DNA of 5,818 nucleotides from an uncultured Alistipes sp. (GTDB lineage Bacteria > Bacteroidota > Bacteroidia > Bacteroidales > Rikenellaceae), in the NCBI GenBank assembly GCA_900542505.1, contig UQNV01000064.1, positions 1-5,818 of the forward strand, read 5' to 3'. The translations under genes were made by a program, and so were the position numbers. Numbering within the stretch: position 1 is the stretch's first letter; each line of letters begins with the position of its first letter. Shown piece by piece: positions 5,771 to 5,818 of this stretch. The notes beneath the pieces were generated by a model that did no database searches, had not been told where the DNA came from, and saw nothing but the letters and a program-made list of their open reading frames with translations.

Positions 5771-5818
5771 CTGTCTCTTATACACATCTCCGAGCCCACG
5801 AGACATCTCAGGATCTCG
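5771..5818 (+). other. Illumina Nextera adapter read-through (sequencing artefact)
   Basis: Positions 5771-5789 are CTGTCTCTTATACACATCT, the 19-bp Tn5 mosaic end used in Nextera libraries. Positions 5790-5804 are CCGAGCCCACGAGAC, the Nextera read-2 tail. The next eight bases, ATCTCAGG (5805-5812), sit exactly where an i7 index belongs; from memory this is an Illumina index. ATCTCG (5813-5818) is the start of the P7 sequence. The order and spacing match a library adapter and not a natural transposon end. Genomic sequence therefore stops at about 5770. Confidence 0.98.

Noticed and set aside
5771..5789. Tn5/IS50 transposon end
   Set aside because: The mosaic end is followed by the synthetic Nextera tail, an index-like block and P7, which do not occur next to a natural insertion.
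5566..5799. Minus-strand 77-codon frame starting MGSEMCIRDR upstream of the acyl-CoA synthetase
   Set aside because: It starts with a GTG inside the Nextera adapter and runs through GC-rich noncoding DNA into the synthetase gene in another frame. The first residues are adapter-encoded.
5743..5818. Possible plus-strand gene start (ATG at 5743, MCGGGPTVRP...)
   Set aside because: Only about nine codons are genomic before the adapter. No promoter or recognisable family supports it.

Overview
The window looks like one end of a draft contig from a GC-rich member of the Bacteroidales. Alistipes is my best guess. The reasons are: Bacteroidetes-type promoters (TAnnTTTG with an upstream TTTG) and no purine-rich Shine-Dalgarno sequences; a LytS-type kinase with a LytTR regulator; a stand-alone HsdR-N-like protein of a kind common in Bacteroidetes; and strongly GC-ending codons, unlike Bacteroides. 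The genus is an inference.

Layout from left to right. A tRNA-Lys(CTT) on the minus strand is cut off by the window edge (1-62). It has a very clear promoter (88-118), preceded by A/T tracts (119-156). Next is a secreted, short, probably non-catalytic GH2-like protein (155-1456, minus). It is divergent from a small HsdR-N-like PD-(D/E)XK protein (1508-1990, plus), with face-to-face promoter elements in the 51-bp gap. The HsdR-N-like gene runs tail-to-tail, with a 14-bp overlap, into a LytTR response regulator (1977-2717, minus). That gene overlaps its partner sensor kinase (2710-3774, minus) by 8 bp. A strong intrinsic terminator (3800-3835) separates this two-gene operon from an upstream long-chain acyl-CoA synthetase (3887-5584, minus). 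After 186 bp of noncoding DNA, the last 48 bases (5771-5818) are not genomic: they are an Illumina Nextera adapter with an index and the start of P7.

The kinase and regulator form one signalling unit: a four-helix membrane sensor that should phosphorylate Asp54 of a LytTR DNA-binding regulator. No target gene can be assigned from the window. The acyl-CoA synthetase would activate fatty acids for lipid metabolism. The GH2-like and HsdR-N-like genes have no evident link to it or to each other beyond the shared promoter region.

I see no mobile element, CRISPR array or new multi-gene system. The points most worth checking are the adapter, the swapped catalytic residues and missing C-terminal half of the GH2-like protein, the interleaved divergent promoters, the A-tracts at the tRNA promoter, and the missing canonical lysine in the acyl-CoA synthetase.
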